The notes beneath the pieces were generated by a model. The model was not told the DNA's origin. It worked only from the letters and a program-made list of their open reading frames with translations, and searched no databases. This document shows positions 5,440 through 8,441 of a DNA stretch of 8,441 bases, piece after piece. Origin of the DNA: Thermoplasmatota archaeon (GTDB lineage: Archaea; Thermoplasmatota; Penumbrarchaeia; Penumbrarchaeales; Penumbrarchaeaceae); the NCBI GenBank assembly GCA_030600725.1, contig JAUVLN010000078.1, forward strand, positions 1-8,441, given 5' to 3'. The position numbers and the translations under genes are program-made. Every line of letters begins with the position of its first letter. Position 1 is the first letter of the stretch.

Positions 5440-8400
5440 ATCCATATAATCAAAAAGGCCCTGATGGTCGCGGTGATACTCTCTATCGCCATGCCGACCT
5501 TCATGTCGATAGGAAGTGAACCACTTGCAGTAGGCGTCTCCCTGGATATGAAACATCTAGGCGTCGATGACGATTGGCAGATATGGGGTGAAGAGGATAC
5601 GATCGGTATGGGGGCTCCCATCGCAAGCGGCGATCTGGATGGCGACGGAAGGGATGACCTTGCCGTGGGCATCCCGGTCACCGGGAGTGGAAGGACGCCT
5701 GGATCTGTCCTTGTGTACTTCTCCAGGGATCCGGATGATCTATATCCCGCATGGGGGTCGCGGGATGCGGATCTGATAGTATACGGTGAGACGGATAACG
5801 ATCATTTCGGAGGATCACTGGCGATCGCCGACCTGAGCGGGGACGGTAGGGCCGAGCTGATGATCGGAGCTCCTTACGCCGACGGCCCAAACGAGGGCAG
5901 ACGTGACTGCGGGGAGGTATATATCCTGGACGGAAGGTCGAGATCCGCCTATGGTATTACAATTCAGATAGGGTCCGAAAATACCTTTGGACACATCATA
6001 GGCAGGGAAGGGGCGGACCATCTTGGGGTCGGGATCGATGTTGGCAACCTGGATGGAGATGGCGTCCTGGACATCGTCATCAGAAGCGAGGGTGCGGGGG
6101 GTTACCTGAGTATGGACGATGTGGGCATGGAGAACCTCAACCATGGGTCCTGGGAAATTGAAGTGATCTCCGGCGACCTCGCCGGAGTGGGCGATATCGA
6201 CCTGAGCCAGTCGCCGCCCCTTGTGAGGTTCTTCGGATCGCTCACCTCGGAAGGCCCTCTGACCTTGGAGGCTGCAACCCATATAGGCAATGGGATGGCC
6301 ATCGGTGATTTCAACGGAGATGACCACGACGATCTCGCCTTCTCCTTCAGGACTCCCACGGAAGGAGCCGTTTGCATGTACCTTGGGGGGATTGATTTTT
6401 CCCCGGTAAACCCGGATATCGTGGTGCCGGAGGATTACGACCTGCTGCTTGAGCTCGGGGAAGATGGATATGAGGGGGCCCCCCTGGAGTTGGGTGATGT
6501 TGACGGGGACGGGGCGGACGACCTTCTGGTGGGCCTTCCAGGCTCCTCCGGATTCGACAGCTGGAGGTGGGGAGCGGGTCAGGTGGACCTGTACATCGGC
6601 CGCGGTCTCAGCGCCTCCCTTGATCTTACCCGGGATGATGCGAACTGGACGGTCTACGGGGAGGATTCATCCGACGCCATGGGTTCGACCTTGTTGATGC
6701 TTGATAAGGATGGGGACGGGATGGACGAGGTATTCATCGGAACGGACTCGTCCGACGGCCAATACAATGTATACGACGATTGCGGGGAAGGTTACGGTTT
6801 CAATATAAACCTCTCAACGGGTCGATATCACAACCTCACTGAAGCGGATCTCGGTTACATGGGCGATGGCGCCGGATGGGGGTCTTTCTCATCGATGGAA
6901 TGCATGGATATGGATGGTGACGGGACCGAGGACCTGTTGATATCATCGCCGGGTGCGGTGTATGAGGGTGAATGGACCTCCAGGGGATTGATAACCCTCC
7001 TTCTGGGCAAGCCCATCTGGGATGCTCGTTTCCTTGGACCTCAACCGTTATCGAAGTTCGGGGAGGTCTCACTGATAGAGGACGTCGATTCTGACGGTTA
7101 TAATGACATTCTGATATCCGCGACAAGGGCCGGGCCCGCATCGGAGGGGGAAGTGTACCTTTTCTTCGGGGGTGAGGAGGGCTTTTCAGGGTATTATTCC
7201 GCGGAAGAGGATCCGGATATCACCTTCACGGCGGAGCGCGATGACCAGCTTCTGGGCGGCTCCCTAGCTGTGGGTGATCTCAATGGAGACAACCTGCCGG
7301 ACATCCTGATAGGCTCCCCTAAATACTACACCGGCCCGGCAGAGGGGGGATGGGGGGTCACCGCCGGCGTCGTGTGGTTCTACTGGGGGGATACCAGGAC
7401 GAACATGACGGCGCAGGATCCGGTGAACCTCGCCGTGGGATCCAACAAATTCATCAGGGGAGAACGCACCACCGAGGCGGGGACCTCGATCTGCGTGGGG
7501 GACTTCAACGGCGATGGTAAGGATGATCTTGCCATCGGGGCGCCCATGGAGAGCAGCGGTAACATGCATCACAACGGCAGGGTGTTCATATTCTACGGGC
7601 CGATAACCTTCCCTGGAAACTTCCTGTGGACAAACAATGCGGATGTCGAGATCCACGGGGCCCTGAACGGTGAAGAGCTGGGTGCCACACTTACCAAAGG
7701 GGATATCGATGGCGACTCGATAGACGACCTTGTGATAGGCGCTCCGAGGTCCTCACCCGGATCGATAAACGGGGCAGGTTCCGTCTATATCATCAAGGGG
7801 AAAGGCTCGTGGAGCCCAAGTATCCACCTCGCCAGCGATAAAAAGACCAGGATAGACGGAGAGTGGCCGTATGATGCAATGGGCATATCACTTCTGTGCG
7901 ATGATATCGATCACGACGGACGGTCGGATCTGATAATAGGTGCACCGAAATCAGACGGCGATCAGAGGTCGGTATCCGAGGCCGGAGCCGTATACATGCT
8001 GTACGGCAAGTATCTCGCTCCCGGGCTGGGGGATCAGACCCTGCGTATCCGCGAGGGGACCAATATGACCATCTACGGCTCCATGATATCAGAGCAGTTG
8101 GGTTTCTCGTTGGCCTCCGGCGATATCGACGGAGACGGCCTGGAGGATATAGCCATCGGGGCAAAGGATTCCACAAACCCCAACAACGGCCTCATGACGG
8201 GCAGTGTATTCATATTGTTCACACTGGGTGAGATAGAGCATTTGAAGATGCTCTCCTCCTCACTACCGTATCTCGCCACACAGGACCATGGTGATAAGAC
8301 CGGGTGTTCCCTTTCATGTGGTGACCTCGATCTCGATGGAAAGGCTGACCTTCTGATAGGGGCAACGGGCCACGACCCCGATGGTTCCGACAGCCCCGTG

Positions 8401-8441
8401 GGGACAGCTTTCCTGTGGTTGTCCAAACAGATGTTCTACAG
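5437..8441 (+). CDS. Secreted multi-propeller FG-GAP repeat protein (3' end outside window)
   Basis: The frame is open from TTG 5437 to the window edge: 1001 complete codons with no stop. Residues 1-31 form a signal peptide: I-H-I-I-K-K, a hydrophobic core at about 8-19, then a short polar stretch. The rest visible is an unbroken series of fourteen FG-GAP units with calcium loops starting at residues 66, 132, 204, 291, 354, 423, 491, 549, 614, 689, 756, 823, 896 and 963. Most loops fit DxDxDGxxD, are followed by (I/L)-x-(I/V)-(G/S)-(A/S)-P, and are preceded by a Gly-rich strand. Fourteen units would build two seven-bladed integrin-alpha-type propellers. The protein is exported and probably cell-surface; an anchor, if any, lies beyond the window. 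Adhesion or recognition is inferred. It resembles the propeller part of the divergent neighbour, including shared CGEVY/CGEAY strands, so the two are probably paralogues. The first blades follow almost directly after the signal peptide. Confidence 0.9.
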   Translation, partial: MIHIIKKALMVAVILSIAMPTFMSIGSEPLAVGVSLDMKHLGVDDDWQIWGEEDTIGMGAPIASGDLDGDGRDDLAVGIPVTGSGRTPGSVLVYFSRDPDDLYPAWGSRDADLIVYGETDNDHFGGSLAIADLSGDGRAELMIGAPYADGPNEGRRDCGEVYILDGRSRSAYGITIQIGSENTFGHIIGREGADHLGVGIDVGNLDGDGVLDIVIRSEGAGGYLSMDDVGMENLNHGSWEIEVISGDLAGVGDIDLSQSPPLVRFFGSLTSEGPLTLEAATHIGNGMAIGDFNGDDHDDLAFSFRTPTEGAVCMYLGGIDFSPVNPDIVVPEDYDLLLELGEDGYEGAPLELGDVDGDGADDLLVGLPGSSGFDSWRWGAGQVDLYIGRGLSASLDLTRDDANWTVYGEDSSDAMGSTLLMLDKDGDGMDEVFIGTDSSDGQYNVYDDCGEGYGFNINLSTGRYHNLTEADLGYMGDGAGWGSFSSMECMDMDGDGTEDLLISSPGAVYEGEWTSRGLITLLLGKPIWDARFLGPQPLSKFGEVSLIEDVDSDGYNDILISATRAGPASEGEVYLFFGGEEGFSGYYSAEEDPDITFTAERDDQLLGGSLAVGDLNGDNLPDILIGSPKYYTGPAEGGWGVTAGVVWFYWGDTRTNMTAQDPVNLAVGSNKFIRGERTTEAGTSICVGDFNGDGKDDLAIGAPMESSGNMHHNGRVFIFYGPITFPGNFLWTNNADVEIHGALNGEELGATLTKGDIDGDSIDDLVIGAPRSSPGSINGAGSVYIIKGKGSWSPSIHLASDKKTRIDGEWPYDAMGISLLCDDIDHDGRSDLIIGAPKSDGDQRSVSEAGAVYMLYGKYLAPGLGDQTLRIREGTNMTIYGSMISEQLGFSLASGDIDGDGLEDIAIGAKDSTNPNNGLMTGSVFILFTLGEIEHLKMLSSSLPYLATQDHGDKTGCSLSCGDLDLDGKADLLIGATGHDPDGSDSPVGTAFLWLSKQMFY
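5605..8439 (+). repeat. Fourteen tandem FG-GAP repeats (two predicted seven-bladed propellers)
   Basis: The units are spaced 58-87 residues apart. Clear calcium loops include DLDGDGRDD (66-74), DVDGDGADD (354-362), DMDGDGTED (491-499), DFNGDGKDD (689-697) and DIDGDGLED (896-904). Others deviate: NLDGDGVLD (204), DFNGDDHDD (291), DLNGDNLPD (614) and DIDGDSIDD (756). The shortest spacing (58) lies between units 7 and 8 and the longest (87) between 3 and 4. Short recurring DNA words such as GATGGCGACGG merely reflect the repeated DGDG codons. Confidence 0.85.

Noticed and set aside
5815..6327. Minus-strand open frame of 170 codons and other antisense frames up to 8426
   Set aside because: They lie opposite the FG-GAP repeats of the plus-strand gene; the repeated GGNGAT-type codons keep the antisense frames open.
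5605..8439. DxDxDG motifs read as EF-hands or dockerin repeats
   Set aside because: The ~67-residue spacing and the following IGAP-type strand fit FG-GAP blades. EF-hands would be flanked by helices, and dockerins come as a close pair near a terminus.
5605..8439. Recurring short DNA words (GATGGCGACGG and variants) as a DNA repeat array or CRISPR
   Set aside because: They are imperfect, irregularly spaced and explained by repeated DGDG codons; no conserved repeat-spacer pattern exists.

Overview
The window looks archaeal, most likely from the Thermoplasmatota. This is inferred from gene style, not from a marker gene. The signs are: large secreted FG-GAP (integrin-alpha-type) proteins, one with Ig/PKD-like modules and a single C-terminal membrane anchor; a small DUF2085 membrane protein; a C-terminal zinc ribbon; AGG/ATA-rich codon use; TATA-like boxes about 26 bases from start codons; a leaderless-looking GTG start; and a TTG start behind a strong Shine-Dalgarno sequence. 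No rRNA, tRNA, CRISPR array, transposase or phage gene was seen.

Layout. At 1-277 (+) is the 3' end of a protein ending in a four-cysteine zinc ribbon. An A9 run at 54-62 sits at an apparent reading-frame change. Convergent to it, with a 7-base overlap of the gene ends, is a DUF2085-type membrane protein (271-708, -). Next is a very large gene (769-5178, -) encoding a 1469-residue surface protein: signal peptide, seven FG-GAP repeats (one seven-bladed beta-propeller), an unassigned middle part, a PA14-like domain, Ig-like and PKD-like modules, one transmembrane helix and a short charged tail. A 258-base AT-rich divergent intergenic region (5179-5436) holds promoter-like elements for both sides and a possible 22-codon leader ORF. 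From 5437 (+) to the window end runs a second secreted FG-GAP protein. It starts at TTG and stays open at the right edge, with 14 FG-GAP repeats in 1001 visible codons, which would fit two consecutive seven-bladed propellers.

How the genes relate. The two large genes form a divergent pair of cell-surface propeller proteins that may share a regulatory region. The minus-strand protein has the domain order of an integrin alpha subunit: calcium-loop propeller, beta-sandwich stalk, single membrane helix, short cytoplasmic tail. Adhesion or surface recognition is the natural guess, but no ligand or partner can be read from the sequence. The zinc-ribbon and DUF2085 genes show no evident functional link to the pair.
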